In this document: one piece after another, positions 11,001-17,816 of the stretch
Numbering within the stretch: the stretch's first letter is position 1
How the letters are laid out: the number at the start of each line of letters is the position of its first letter
DNA from: JANNYA01 sp031422315
GTDB taxonomy: Bacteria; Pseudomonadota; Gammaproteobacteria; Xanthomonadales; SZUA-5
NCBI GenBank assembly: GCA_031422315.1
Contig: JANOQN010000077.1
Coordinates: forward strand, 1 to 64,000
Direction of reading: 5' to 3'
Length of the DNA stretch: 64,000 nt
Notes under the pieces: generated by a model
What the model was told of the DNA's origin: nothing
Seen by the model: only the letters and a program-made list of their open reading frames with translations
Database searches by the model: none
Made by a program: the position numbers and the translations under genes

Positions 11001-11244
11001 CCGCCCAGCCGGTATGGTCGAAGTTGGCGCCGTCACCGGCCGCAGGATTTTCCCCCGGATAGCTAAATTTGACCTCACTGCCAAAGCTTTTGGCAAGCGC
11101 GTGGGTCAACGCATTCGCATCCTTATCAGAGGCAAATTCCCCCTTAACTTGCGCGATGGTTGGCGCTGTGTTTGCTAACGCTTGCGCGCTAAACGCACTG
11201 ATCAGCAGCAAAGTGGTGCATAAAATTTCGCGGATTAGTTTCAT
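5047..11244 (-). CDS. Giant exported FG-GAP / C25 (gingipain-type) cysteine protease
   Basis: 2065 residues. A Sec signal peptide covers about 1-25 (LCTTLLLISAFSAQALA). About 76-838 hold 14 FG-GAP repeats of roughly 55 residues (GWxVALxGDTAxxGAP...QGSAYVFxRSxxxWxQQAKL), predicted to form integrin-like propellers. About 838-910 resemble an InlB B-repeat-like domain, and from about 911 there is an H-type-lectin-like beta domain (VGAITLPATG). Beta-rich and Fn-like parts follow. The C25 peptidase domain occupies about 1718-2065; its dyad is most likely His1928 in YLGHSSPNRW and Cys1962 in QWGCWNNYF, spaced 34 residues as in gingipains. The protein ends with the catalytic domain (FGDPAMLIR), with no type IX sorting domain. 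The 1100-residue C-terminal half is shared with the 17817-27590 protein. Protease specificity is unknown. Confidence 0.88.
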   Translation of the reverse strand: MKLIREILCTTLLLISAFSAQALANTAPTIAQVKGEFASDKDANALTHALAKSFGSEVKFSYPGENPAAGDGANFDHTGWAVAVAGDTALVGVPLDTIGANEFQGTVYVYLRSGSSWSQQAKLKASDGAIGDEFGFSVALSGDTAVIGAIAGNFGRGAAYVFTRSANVWTQQAKLVASDAGGNDRFGWSVALDGDRAVVGANQDDLVNSNQGSTYVFSRSGNVWSQQSKLSAADGALDDEFGYAVAVSGTTVLVGARSNNTGTGNAYAFTFAAGSWTQQAKITATDAVLGDQFGWTVALEGDTALIGAPGDDIASALEQGSAYVFVRAGVIWTQQAKLVAADGAGNDQFGWKVALSGETALVGAHFDSVGAATKQGSAYAFVRSVAVWSQQAKIVAADGLRNDEFGYGLALRSDTAIIGAPFDDVGGNTDQGSAYAFTRSGTAWAQQNQFSTGAGSSDQQFALAIAVSGDTAMAGARFETVGSKLRQGAVYVYTRNANVWTQSARLVASDGDVGDTFGNDVAINGDTAVIGASGDTLGSSTLQGSAYVFSRSGGTWSQQSKLIAADGSSGMEFGRVVAVDADTVLIGAPSARIGTNFNQGAAYVYTRSAGSWGLQSKLTASDGEAGDYLGLAVALSSDNALVASSYDDIAGNSDQGSVYAFSRSGVSWSAQDKLIAADGAAGDYFGIAVAMSGDTAVVGAFLDDIGVNANQGSAYVYTRSAGSWSLQSKLVANDGVANDSFGLGIALDGNIAVIGARQRDNASNSDQGAAYVYTRSANSWNQQRRFTGGDGEVRDYYGYSVAISGDAIAVGAYAVDSVLPFGNQDIGALYLYRNDYSVTPLAGANGAISPAAPQNVAPNQVLTFNVTPSVGFSVSSVSGCGGSWSGNNPYVTAPIVSDCTINATFAPPGAGLEVGAITLPATGIGANSATRVNFAQVYPRAPVVIVQMPNGDSDPQALRIANVSSTGFDLLQVEAPGCIGCTGAAGAVNVHWLAALSGAYRLATADGTGVLVKVGTISTSASQRATTAGRFAGWAAPSWQTVSFPTLASFDFATAPVLLSTIQTWSAANEGSNLTLSPMPMLTGASQIWLTPAVRNVTASGFDTALDSSGVDDNSGNGVGLVAPETIGYIAIDRGVSARLARTGSAVIGLASGPIASVGAACAESVNLSFPSGTGANAINLRGFVGLESRNNDAGGWLRRCSLSNPIGTTVVIGARVEKDLDLGAFRGTSAPDAAGTAVFGGDFITTPISLAFVNTTRSGTQLNVQFGIATETGHLGYRIWGRRDKAQDWRALHDDLILNRNGDSMSAKSYQRTVEAAGITEIRLEDVDLTGASRFHAEIKLGANGAAATGAPALDQPLNWTAIRASNSANPPRAMRGSGATSVLASVRKTGIQRVSYSDLIAVGFPTAVPVSEVAVLENNLPVARHIECSNATFASGCSVEWLGQIRPILYGSERIYQISQNPAAVQAVSRGAVVSNATAPRSFTTEVSQFPNRSYSFSAPGNDPWFDQRLAANTAPVSLTRSFSLPAKVTGPVQLSVDLWGGLDFSGAQNPAPDHSVELLLNGSSIARERFDGLVLKRINLNLSDAQLQPVNTLTVRVLADTGYAADVVLLDGFKVSYTRSSSVNDGELLLGEFDLSQASDTLLSDGFEARSGFAIQGVNSPSIVWSQQNGRHLRDTINGNVALDNRTSALQLSTLAQIQTPALSAAGVATIDLAPVDYLIVTHPLFEAELQPIITLQQSRGYSVKVLRTDAIYAAKSAHQRSPQAIREVIAQINPKFVLLIGGDSYDYDDNLNIGSHSYLPTFYRVSNAIVRFAASDAPFVDSNGDGKPERALGRIPARTVEELRRAISAIVQRGNTPAANYFAAAGSSSASEHFDVHSRAMLSYLRQGQPVAFGLSDEIGVLEARSKTTAALAGGSDFINYLGHSSPNRWAAQNLLDTTQLGSIQRSGLPAIVAQWGCWNNYFVLPNQDTMSHALMLRSNQLAAAVIGSTSLAEDASHLALGTRFFDLLEDGRIDDQSGSAVNTLGEALYRAKLDLARGAPEHMESNYSISLFGDPAMLIR
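8735..11015 (-). repeat. 14 coding FG-GAP repeats (about 165 bp unit)
   Basis: Fourteen consecutive degenerate units of about 52-56 codons inside the exoprotein gene. Each carries a GDTAxxGA core and a WxQQxKL end. The set could fold as two seven-bladed propellers. DNA identity between units looks low to moderate, so this is an old protein repeat rather than a slippage-prone array. Confidence 0.85.
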
Positions 11245-11294
11245 ACCAGATCATTAAAAGCGGTGCCTAAATCAAACTAACGTAATTTTTGCCC

Positions 11295-11350
11295 GGTTTT
11301 ATCACTGCAAAGGCGGTGACAAATTTTTTTTGATGGTGCTGATAAAACGC
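11295..11350. promoter_or_regulatory. Divergent promoter region with 9-bp inverted repeat
   Basis: Lies between the divergent exoprotein gene (minus) and the secreted-protein operon (plus). GTTTTATCA (11296-11304) and its exact complement TGATAAAAC (11340-11348) flank an A/T run. Reading plus, GTGACA at 11316-11321 with an 18-base gap to TGATAA could be a weak promoter for the operon at 11449. The mirrored arms suggest a shared operator, but no regulator is identified. Confidence 0.3.
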
Positions 11351-11448
11351 CTCAATAATTTCGTTATGTAATTTTAAGAGCCATACCAGCACCGCTAAAT
11401 AAGCCGGGCGTTAGGGCTTAGCAAGCCACACACACACAAGGACAATTT

Positions 11449-12576
11449 ATGCGAAAGCTGCAAACCCTTCGCGCGCTGAGCATTGCGATAGCTGCGATTT
11501 TTTCCTCTAGTGCAAGCATGGCAGGAGCCGTTAGGTGCTGCGATCCTTGCTGCGAAAGGGGCATGACCGCGTTTGATAAGCCCGAAACATTGCAAGTGCC
11601 TCCTTATTTGGACTCAATGACATCGTTGAAAACAAAGGTGCCGGTTGGCACTCTGGCCAGTCACCGAGCCGTCTCAACTCCGAGCACCCAATTTGCGGGC
11701 ACGGTGCCACCCGGTCAGTGGGATGACGTCGATGCTTACATCACTTTTCCCTATTTCTTTCCTGCCGATGGCGAGGTGGATATCCTGCTGCGCGGTTTTG
11801 CTGCCAGCCAAATTGGTACGAGTAACGAGTATCGCTTCGATGGCTGGGATCGCACGTTATATTGGCTCGAAACGCAGGGCCAGCCACCGCGTTTATTGCA
11901 GGCGTTAGAGTTAACCAAGGACTTTGTACCCGTGAGCGGAGAGCTGTTTTCCGATAACCCAGAAGTCGTTAGTACCTGTATTCCAGGCGCGGGTTGCACC
12001 GTCAATTTCGTTGCGTATTTCCGCTACCGCCAGTCAAATGCTGCACCCAACACTTTTGAAAATTTGGGCGGTGTCTTTGTCACCAATGCGGCTGGAGACG
12101 CCATTGACGCAGTTGTGCTAATCGAAAACGCACAAGGGGTAGTTACGGGCGCAGAACGGCTCTCTGTGGGTGATCAAATTGAGCTGAACTTGCTGGCCTA
12201 CAAAATAGATGAACCTGATTTTATCTATACCTATAAATACATGGATTTCCAGACGCTGGACGCAACAACCTTCATTAGCCGCCGCAACTACGTGCCGGGT
12301 GTAAGCTTTAGCGACCCGAGCTTGCCTGCGAATTTAGATGCCGGCAATCGGCCCCTGCGGCTGATTCTGGATGCCTCGGTTGGCGCTGCAGATGACTACG
12401 ATAACGGCGGTGATCGTGCCGGTACTTTTGCCTACGGCGGGCCGTATCCACTAGGCTTTAAGTTAAACCAAGTGCAGGAATTTCTGCATTATGACGGCGT
12501 AGAAACCAAACGTGCGGTGTTGCAGGCGCCGCCGACGCCCCCACGACAATCTAACGCGCGCATCGTAGGTGACTAA
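11449..12576 (+). CDS. Unrecognised secreted protein with CC-x2-CC N-terminus
   Basis: 375 residues, not recognised. The start has a good ribosome site (AAGGA, 7 bases upstream). An N-terminal signal sequence (about 1-25, LSIAIAAIFSSSASMAGA) is followed at once by Cys30, Cys31, Cys34 and Cys35. This is not a canonical lipobox because Arg precedes the first Cys. The rest is rich in aromatic and beta-type residues, with one further Cys pair (CIPGAGC) near 183-189, and looks like an extracellular or periplasmic beta protein. It is the first gene of the operon; its last codons overlap the GTG start of the Lnt-like gene by 8 bases. Physical coupling to an acyltransferase makes it a candidate substrate or partner, which is inference. 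Confidence 0.8.
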   Translation: MRKLQTLRALSIAIAAIFSSSASMAGAVRCCDPCCERGMTAFDKPETLQVPPYLDSMTSLKTKVPVGTLASHRAVSTPSTQFAGTVPPGQWDDVDAYITFPYFFPADGEVDILLRGFAASQIGTSNEYRFDGWDRTLYWLETQGQPPRLLQALELTKDFVPVSGELFSDNPEVVSTCIPGAGCTVNFVAYFRYRQSNAAPNTFENLGGVFVTNAAGDAIDAVVLIENAQGVVTGAERLSVGDQIELNLLAYKIDEPDFIYTYKYMDFQTLDATTFISRRNYVPGVSFSDPSLPANLDAGNRPLRLILDASVGAADDYDNGGDRAGTFAYGGPYPLGFKLNQVQEFLHYDGVETKRAVLQAPPTPPRQSNARIVGD

Positions 12577-14236
12577 CGCTTTGCCTGCGCAAACGCCGCA
12601 ACACATCGCGGCGATTGCGCTTTCAGCGCTGCTCATTGCCGCCGCAGCGCCAGGTGTAGGCATTGCTAACGCCTACTTTCCGTGGCTCGTTTTTATCGCG
12701 TTTGCACCGTGGCTGGCGCTATTGCGCGGCAGCTCCGTGTTCGCCGCTGCAAGCTCTGGCTTCATCATGGGCATGTGCTACATCGTGCCGGGGCGCTGGG
12801 GCACCTTTGCCGCTGGGGTGCAAGCAACCGGCGTCATTGGCGTACGACAATTCGCAATTACCCTGCTGTTTTTTGCCTGCTTTGCCCTGCCGTTTGCGCT
12901 GTTTGCCGCATTGGACGTTTTCGTGCGGCGCCGTCGGCAATTAAGTGCACCGCAGCAGTGCCTAATTCGTGCGGGCCTATTAACGAGCCTAATGTGTGGT
13001 CTGTGGACGCCTTTCGCCTACACGCCGGTGAGTATGTTGGTGGCGACGCCCGCGCTGTTGCAATTGGCGGCTTTCGGTGGCGAGCCACTGCTATTGGCGC
13101 TGGTGCTGTGGGGAAACACTGTTTTTGCCGCGTTACTCAGCCCGGCAGAAAAACGCGATGAAAGTGTAATGCCAGTTTTGGTTCCAGTTTTGGCTCGTCG
13201 AGGCTTGCCTAGTCAAGACGTTCCAGCCAGAAGCGTCATCAAATCCAAGCTAATGCTATTTGCACAGTTAGCGATTACCTACACGCTGGTGGCGGCTTTT
13301 GGCAGCTGGCGCGTGACGCAATTTGACGCTGCCGAGCGCGCCGACCTTGGTGCCGACCCAAATATCAGCCTAGGTGTTCGCCTGGCGGCGCTGCCTTTGC
13401 AGCTGGATCTACCGAGTTCAGCCTCGCACACCCTCCTGACGCGTGATCGCCCGAACGCGAACACTTCCGCTTTGGAGTTAACGCGGGCTGTGCTGCGGCG
13501 CACTCCGCAGTGTGAATTGATCGTTTGGCCGGAAGTGCCCCTCGATATCAATGAGTCAAAACTTGCCTGCGCTCAAGCGCAAACGATGAGCAACGCGCTC
13601 AACCGCCCACTTTTAATGCAGTGCTTTCGTCATCCAAGTCGCGATAAAAACATGCACTGGCTGACCGCTGAACTCATGCAGCCCCAACAGCTAACTGGGC
13701 AGAGGCAAACGAATCAGTGGCACGGCAAATCAGCGCTCGTACCTTTTTACGAACAGCCGCTGTTCAAGTCGGGCAAGCTATTGACCGGCACTGCGGGCGA
13801 TGTGTTCGCGCTTGATGCGAACCGAAAAATTATCCCAACCCTGTGCTATGAGCTGCATTCACGCCCGCAAATTCAGGCGGGCGTGCAAAATGGCGGCAAC
13901 GTCGTAGTACACATGGCCAGCTTCAGTGCATTTGCGCGCCATCCAATTGACGTCTGGGATCAAGCAATGGCGCAAATTCGTGCGATCGAGTTCGGTATTC
14001 CGATTGTGCGTGCGGCAAATCGCGGCCCAGTCGGTTGGATTGACGCGAACGGCCGCATTCGCCAAATCAGTGCGCGCTTGGGCAAACACGCCGAATGCCT
14101 GGACATTTGGCTGCCCAATAAAGCGCCCCAGTTAACGCTTTATGGCCGAATTTGCGGCTTTGCGGCGTATTTGCCTGGTCTGTGCGCTGTTTTCCTATTG
14201 GCATTTAGTTGGAGAACAACAAGCAAGTTCTGCTAA
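12569..14236 (+). CDS. Apolipoprotein N-acyltransferase-like (Lnt-like) membrane enzyme
   Basis: 555 residues: several N-terminal membrane helices (about 10-235), a nitrilase-fold periplasmic domain (about 260-530) and a C-terminal membrane helix, which is the Lnt layout. The nitrilase triad is present: Glu322 in VWPEV, Lys387 in HGKSALVPFYE and Cys426 in LCYELH. The extra conserved Glu residues of Lnt (LVPFxE and CYE) are also kept. Lnt adds the third acyl chain to the N-terminal Cys of lipoproteins at the outer face of the inner membrane. The sequence is divergent and sits in a signalling operon rather than a housekeeping setting, so I read it as a specialised paralogue. GTG start, overlapping the upstream gene by 8 bases. 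Confidence 0.82.
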   Translation: MTNALPAQTPQHIAAIALSALLIAAAAPGVGIANAYFPWLVFIAFAPWLALLRGSSVFAAASSGFIMGMCYIVPGRWGTFAAGVQATGVIGVRQFAITLLFFACFALPFALFAALDVFVRRRRQLSAPQQCLIRAGLLTSLMCGLWTPFAYTPVSMLVATPALLQLAAFGGEPLLLALVLWGNTVFAALLSPAEKRDESVMPVLVPVLARRGLPSQDVPARSVIKSKLMLFAQLAITYTLVAAFGSWRVTQFDAAERADLGADPNISLGVRLAALPLQLDLPSSASHTLLTRDRPNANTSALELTRAVLRRTPQCELIVWPEVPLDINESKLACAQAQTMSNALNRPLLMQCFRHPSRDKNMHWLTAELMQPQQLTGQRQTNQWHGKSALVPFYEQPLFKSGKLLTGTAGDVFALDANRKIIPTLCYELHSRPQIQAGVQNGGNVVVHMASFSAFARHPIDVWDQAMAQIRAIEFGIPIVRAANRGPVGWIDANGRIRQISARLGKHAECLDIWLPNKAPQLTLYGRICGFAAYLPGLCAVFLLAFSWRTTSKFC

Positions 14237-14260
14237 AGTTTCCCGAATTCGCGCGTTTCC

Positions 14261-14267
14261 GAGGTGG
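14261..14267 (+). promoter_or_regulatory. Ribosome binding site that sets the sigma-factor start
   Basis: GAGGTGG, six bases before the GTG at 14274. It favours this start over upstream in-frame ATGs, which would lie inside the Lnt-like gene and add residues foreign to the sigma family. Confidence 0.6.
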
Positions 14268-14273
14268 CTTTTG

Positions 14274-14873
14274 GTGGATCAAGTTGTGCAGTCACGCCAA
14301 GGCCTTATTCCAGCAGGCGGCACTACGATTACGTCACTTTTGGCGCAATGGCAGCAAGGCGACGGCGCCGCGCTCGCAGCGCTGTTTGAGCAAGCTTATG
14401 TTGAACTAAAAAACGTTGCAGCGATGCGCATTGCGCAAGTGTCAGGCAATGCCACTTTGTCACCGACCGAATTGCTACACGAGGCGGTTTTGCGAGTCAT
14501 GGATGCGCAGGCCGTTTGGCAAAATCGCGCGCATTTTTTTGCCTCGATGTCGATCTATATGCGCGCTGTGCTGGTGGATCGTGCACGCGCACGCCAAAGC
14601 GACAAGCGCATGGCGGTGTTTGCACGGGTAACCTTAATTGATGCAGAGGGCGGTGAAGCGTCGGGTATTAGCGATTTGTTAGCGCTCGATCAAGCGTTGA
14701 CGCAGCTGGAGAATTTGGACGCGCGCAGCAGTGCGGTGCTGCATTTGACTTATTTTGGCGGCTTAAAGCGCACTGAAATAAGCGAAATTTTGCAGGTATC
14801 GCCACAAGTGGTGGACCGCGAGCTGCGCTTTGCCAAATCGTGGCTAAATGCGCAGCTTGACACGGCGCTGTAA
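14274..14873 (+). CDS. ECF sigma factor, TIGR02999 type
   Basis: 199 residues from the GTG at 14274, close to the length of the paralogue at 4332-4922. Region 2 shows SPTELLHEAVLRVMD and NRAHFFA; region 4 shows LHLTYFGGLKRTEISEILQVS and VDRELRFAKSWL. Factors of this group are usually encoded directly before a membrane kinase and have no classical anti-sigma. That is the case here: the kinase ATG comes four bases after this stop codon, so the two are surely co-transcribed. It lies 37 bases after the Lnt-like gene in the same operon. In-frame ATGs from 14142 would extend it into the Lnt-like gene and are less likely. Confidence 0.92.
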   Translation: MDQVVQSRQGLIPAGGTTITSLLAQWQQGDGAALAALFEQAYVELKNVAAMRIAQVSGNATLSPTELLHEAVLRVMDAQAVWQNRAHFFASMSIYMRAVLVDRARARQSDKRMAVFARVTLIDAEGGEASGISDLLALDQALTQLENLDARSSAVLHLTYFGGLKRTEISEILQVSPQVVDRELRFAKSWLNAQLDTAL

Positions 14874-14877
14874 GACT

Positions 14878-17793
14878 ATGACCGATGCAAAGCCATTCAA
14901 TTCGACGCCCATGACGCCTGAACAATTTGCCCAAGTCAAAGCACTCTATCTGCAGCTGTGCGACTTGCCCGAAGCCGCACGCAGCCAGCAGCTCGCAAGC
15001 AGTCAACTAGATGCCAGCCTAATCGCGGTGGTAGGCAAACTGCTGGACAACGCCGTTAATACCGATCGGCTTGCTCGGCCAGTATTGAATGCATTGACCC
15101 TTGATGCACCAACAGCAATAGGCACAGGTGATGTGCTGGGCGCGTGGACTTTGCAAGAAGAAATTGGCCATGGTGGCATGGGCCGGGTGTTTAAGGCCAA
15201 ACGCAGCGATGGGCATTTTGAGCAGGTAGCTGCGGTTAAACTGCTGGCGGGCGTGGTCAATGCCGGGGCACTCAAACATTTAGCGCGCGAGCGCCAAATT
15301 CTGGCGACTTTGGTACACCCCAATATTGCCCGCTTGCTCGATGGCGGCAGCACGCCAGAAGGGCAGCCTTACTTGGTCATGGAATACGTTAAAGGCATGG
15401 CGATTGACGCCTACTGCCGAGAAAAAAAACTTTCACATCTTGCGATTTTGCGGCTGTACGGCGATGTTTGCGCCGCCGTCCAGTACGCGCACCAAAATTT
15501 AGTTGTGCACTGCGATTTAAAGCCCAACAATGTTTTGGTGACTAAAGACGGGCGACCGATTTTATTGGATTTTGGGATTTCCAGATTGCTTATTGATCGC
15601 GTTGATAACGATAGCCAGCTCAACGAGGCGGATGAACTTAGCAGTGCGAACAGCCCAATCAGCGCCATTCTCGCAACCGGCAATGCCACGCAGCTAGCCT
15701 ACACACCTGGATACGCCAGCCCAGAGCAAATAAGCCGCGGGCGCGTCAGCACCGCCACGGACGTCTATTCTTTAGCCGTGATGCTGAGCGAGCTGCTCGG
15801 TGCCGAGCTATTTCAAGCGCCGCCGAGGTTGAGTACTGAATTAGCGAACCAAGCGACCGAAATCATCGAGATAAACAAGGCCGGGCTGAGCGCTACCGAT
15901 GCAATCCCTAGCGCCGCAAATCTAGTCGCACACGCTGCGTTAAATCTAGGCGGGCTGAGCCCAGATCTAGCCGCAATTATCCAGCGCGCCACGCGAACAA
16001 AACCTTCCGAGCGCTATGCCGCGGTCAGCGCCTTTGCTGCGGATTTAGTTCGCTACATACAGCACTTGCCGATCCAAGCGCGCAAGCCTAGCTTTGGCTA
16101 TGTTACGCGGTTGTGGCTTTATCGACATTGGCCGCTGGCCGCCACCGGCGTTTTATTTCTAGCGATGATTTTAGGCTTTAGCTGGCGCATGCGCGCCGAG
16201 CGCAACCGGGCTTTGCTGTCCGAGCAAACCGCGCTTGCCGTAAAAGACTTCATGGTCTCAGTTTTTCAAAGTGCGGACCCGGAAATATCCGGTCAACGCG
16301 ATTTGCCGATCTCAACGCTCTTGGATGCAGGCGGCGCGCGTTTGGCGAATAGCTTGGCAAGCCAACCGCGCGTGCGCGCAGAGCTGAGCGGCATTTTGGG
16401 CAGCGTTTATCAAAATATCGGCGAGCGGGAAAAGGCGCTGAAATTGCTTCAGGAAGCGATTGCGCTGGCGCGAGCGCTGCCGAAAAATTCGCAAAGCCAA
16501 AGCCAAAGCCAAAGCCTGAGCGATTTGCTGCACAAGCAGGCCTATACGCTCTATGACATGGAAGACTTCCCGCGCGCTGAGCCTATTGCGCGCGAAGCGC
16601 TGGCGCGCAACCGTCAATACGCGCTGAACTCACTCGCGTTGGTGGAATCTCAGCGCTTACTAGGTACGATTTTGATGTACCAGGAAAAGTTTGCAGAAGC
16701 CAAGCCCTACTTGCTCGACGCGTTGGCGTTGGCGGAAATAATTGCGGGTGCCGATAGTGTTATTGCCGCGCGGGTCGATTTGGATTTGGCACGCTTTTAT
16801 GCCTACAGCGAGCCACGGCCAAAGCGAGGCATAGCGCACGCGCGTCGTGCGCTGTCAAGTATCGAGCGCGCAAAGGGCCCGGGCAGCGCACTGTATAGCG
16901 ACGCGCTAGAAATTTTAGCGCTTGTTTTGGGCAACACCGGCGAATTGGCCGAAGCGCTGCCGCTTGCGCTCGAAAGCGCAGAAAAACGCAGCAAGCTTTA
17001 TGGTGCCATTAGCAATCAGGCCGAATATTCGCTTTACACCTATGCCAGTTTACTCAGCATCGCAGGCGACTATAGCGCGGCGTTAAGCGCTTTCGAACGC
17101 TGCATTAGCATTCAAGAACAGCTCGATGGTAAAGGCACTTTGTCCAGTGGAGTGCCTATTTTTAGTCTTGCGAAAGTCAATCTTGCAGCAGGCAATTTGA
17201 CCAAGGCACTGGCCTTATTTAATACCGCGATTGAAATTCGCACGCGCCTATTACCAGCAGAAAATCGAAATTTACAGGAGCTGCATTTTTCCATGGGCCG
17301 ACTTTTTCGGCTGCAGGGTAGGCTCGCCGCTGCCGAGTCCTTGACACTAGACGTGCTCAAGCAACGTCGCGCGAATCCAGATACGCATCCGCGAAATATC
17401 ATGCAGTCACAGTTGGAAATGGCGGCGCTGATGCGTGCCCAGGGCCACTTTGATGACGCCAAAGCGATGCTGGCGAGTATTGATCCAGCGGCTTTTGGTG
17501 ATGAAAGCTGGCGCCAGGGATATCTGGATGCGGAAACTGGCCGCATTGCTGCTGCCGCTGGTCAAAGCCAGGACGCCTTAACCCTGCTGCTAAAAGCCGA
17601 AGCGAAAATTGAGGCCGGCATGGGCACGCAGCACCCAGAGTTGTGGTTACTGCGCCTTGATCGCGCCGAAGTTTTGCTTGCGATGGGGCAAAAGCAAGCC
17701 GCACGTGCGCTGAGTATGGAGATCGCCGATAAGGCCAAAACAAGCGTTGCGCCGGGTGGCTATTGGGATTTGCGTTTGGCGGCATTGCTATAA
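14878..17793 (+). CDS. Ser/Thr kinase with membrane helix and periplasmic TPR domain
   Basis: 971 residues from the ATG at 14878; an in-frame start at 14848 overlaps the sigma gene and is less likely. An N-terminal helical segment (about 12-50) precedes the kinase fold (about 85-395): GHGGMGRVFKA, Lys in AAVKLL, catalytic loop HCDLKPNN (about 210) and DFGISRLL (about 230). The loop has Cys in place of the usual Arg (HCD, not HRD), so activation-loop phosphorylation may not be needed. One membrane helix follows (about 415-437), then roughly 530 residues of TPR-like helical repeats, presumably periplasmic. Such proteins are thought to sense partners through the TPR domain. Its stop is 23 bases from the stop of the opposing 3257-residue protease gene. 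Confidence 0.93.
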   Translation: MTDAKPFNSTPMTPEQFAQVKALYLQLCDLPEAARSQQLASSQLDASLIAVVGKLLDNAVNTDRLARPVLNALTLDAPTAIGTGDVLGAWTLQEEIGHGGMGRVFKAKRSDGHFEQVAAVKLLAGVVNAGALKHLARERQILATLVHPNIARLLDGGSTPEGQPYLVMEYVKGMAIDAYCREKKLSHLAILRLYGDVCAAVQYAHQNLVVHCDLKPNNVLVTKDGRPILLDFGISRLLIDRVDNDSQLNEADELSSANSPISAILATGNATQLAYTPGYASPEQISRGRVSTATDVYSLAVMLSELLGAELFQAPPRLSTELANQATEIIEINKAGLSATDAIPSAANLVAHAALNLGGLSPDLAAIIQRATRTKPSERYAAVSAFAADLVRYIQHLPIQARKPSFGYVTRLWLYRHWPLAATGVLFLAMILGFSWRMRAERNRALLSEQTALAVKDFMVSVFQSADPEISGQRDLPISTLLDAGGARLANSLASQPRVRAELSGILGSVYQNIGEREKALKLLQEAIALARALPKNSQSQSQSQSLSDLLHKQAYTLYDMEDFPRAEPIAREALARNRQYALNSLALVESQRLLGTILMYQEKFAEAKPYLLDALALAEIIAGADSVIAARVDLDLARFYAYSEPRPKRGIAHARRALSSIERAKGPGSALYSDALEILALVLGNTGELAEALPLALESAEKRSKLYGAISNQAEYSLYTYASLLSIAGDYSAALSAFERCISIQEQLDGKGTLSSGVPIFSLAKVNLAAGNLTKALALFNTAIEIRTRLLPAENRNLQELHFSMGRLFRLQGRLAAAESLTLDVLKQRRANPDTHPRNIMQSQLEMAALMRAQGHFDDAKAMLASIDPAAFGDESWRQGYLDAETGRIAAAAGQSQDALTLLLKAEAKIEAGMGTQHPELWLLRLDRAEVLLAMGQKQAARALSMEIADKAKTSVAPGGYWDLRLAALL

Positions 17794-17816
17794 TAATTGG
17801 TGTTATACCCTTGGCC

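Noticed and set aside
8735..11015. Regular repeats that might look like a CRISPR array
   Set aside because: The 165-bp units are degenerate, coding and without unique spacers; no cas genes are present.
5047..11244. Type IX secretion origin of the C25 proteases (Bacteroidetes gingipains)
   Set aside because: Both proteins end with the catalytic domain and have no type IX C-terminal sorting domain; the neighbourhood is proteobacterial.
14142..14273. Longer N-terminus for the second ECF sigma factor
   Set aside because: It would overlap the Lnt-like gene, adds residues foreign to the family, and lacks the GAGGTGG site that precedes the GTG at 14274.
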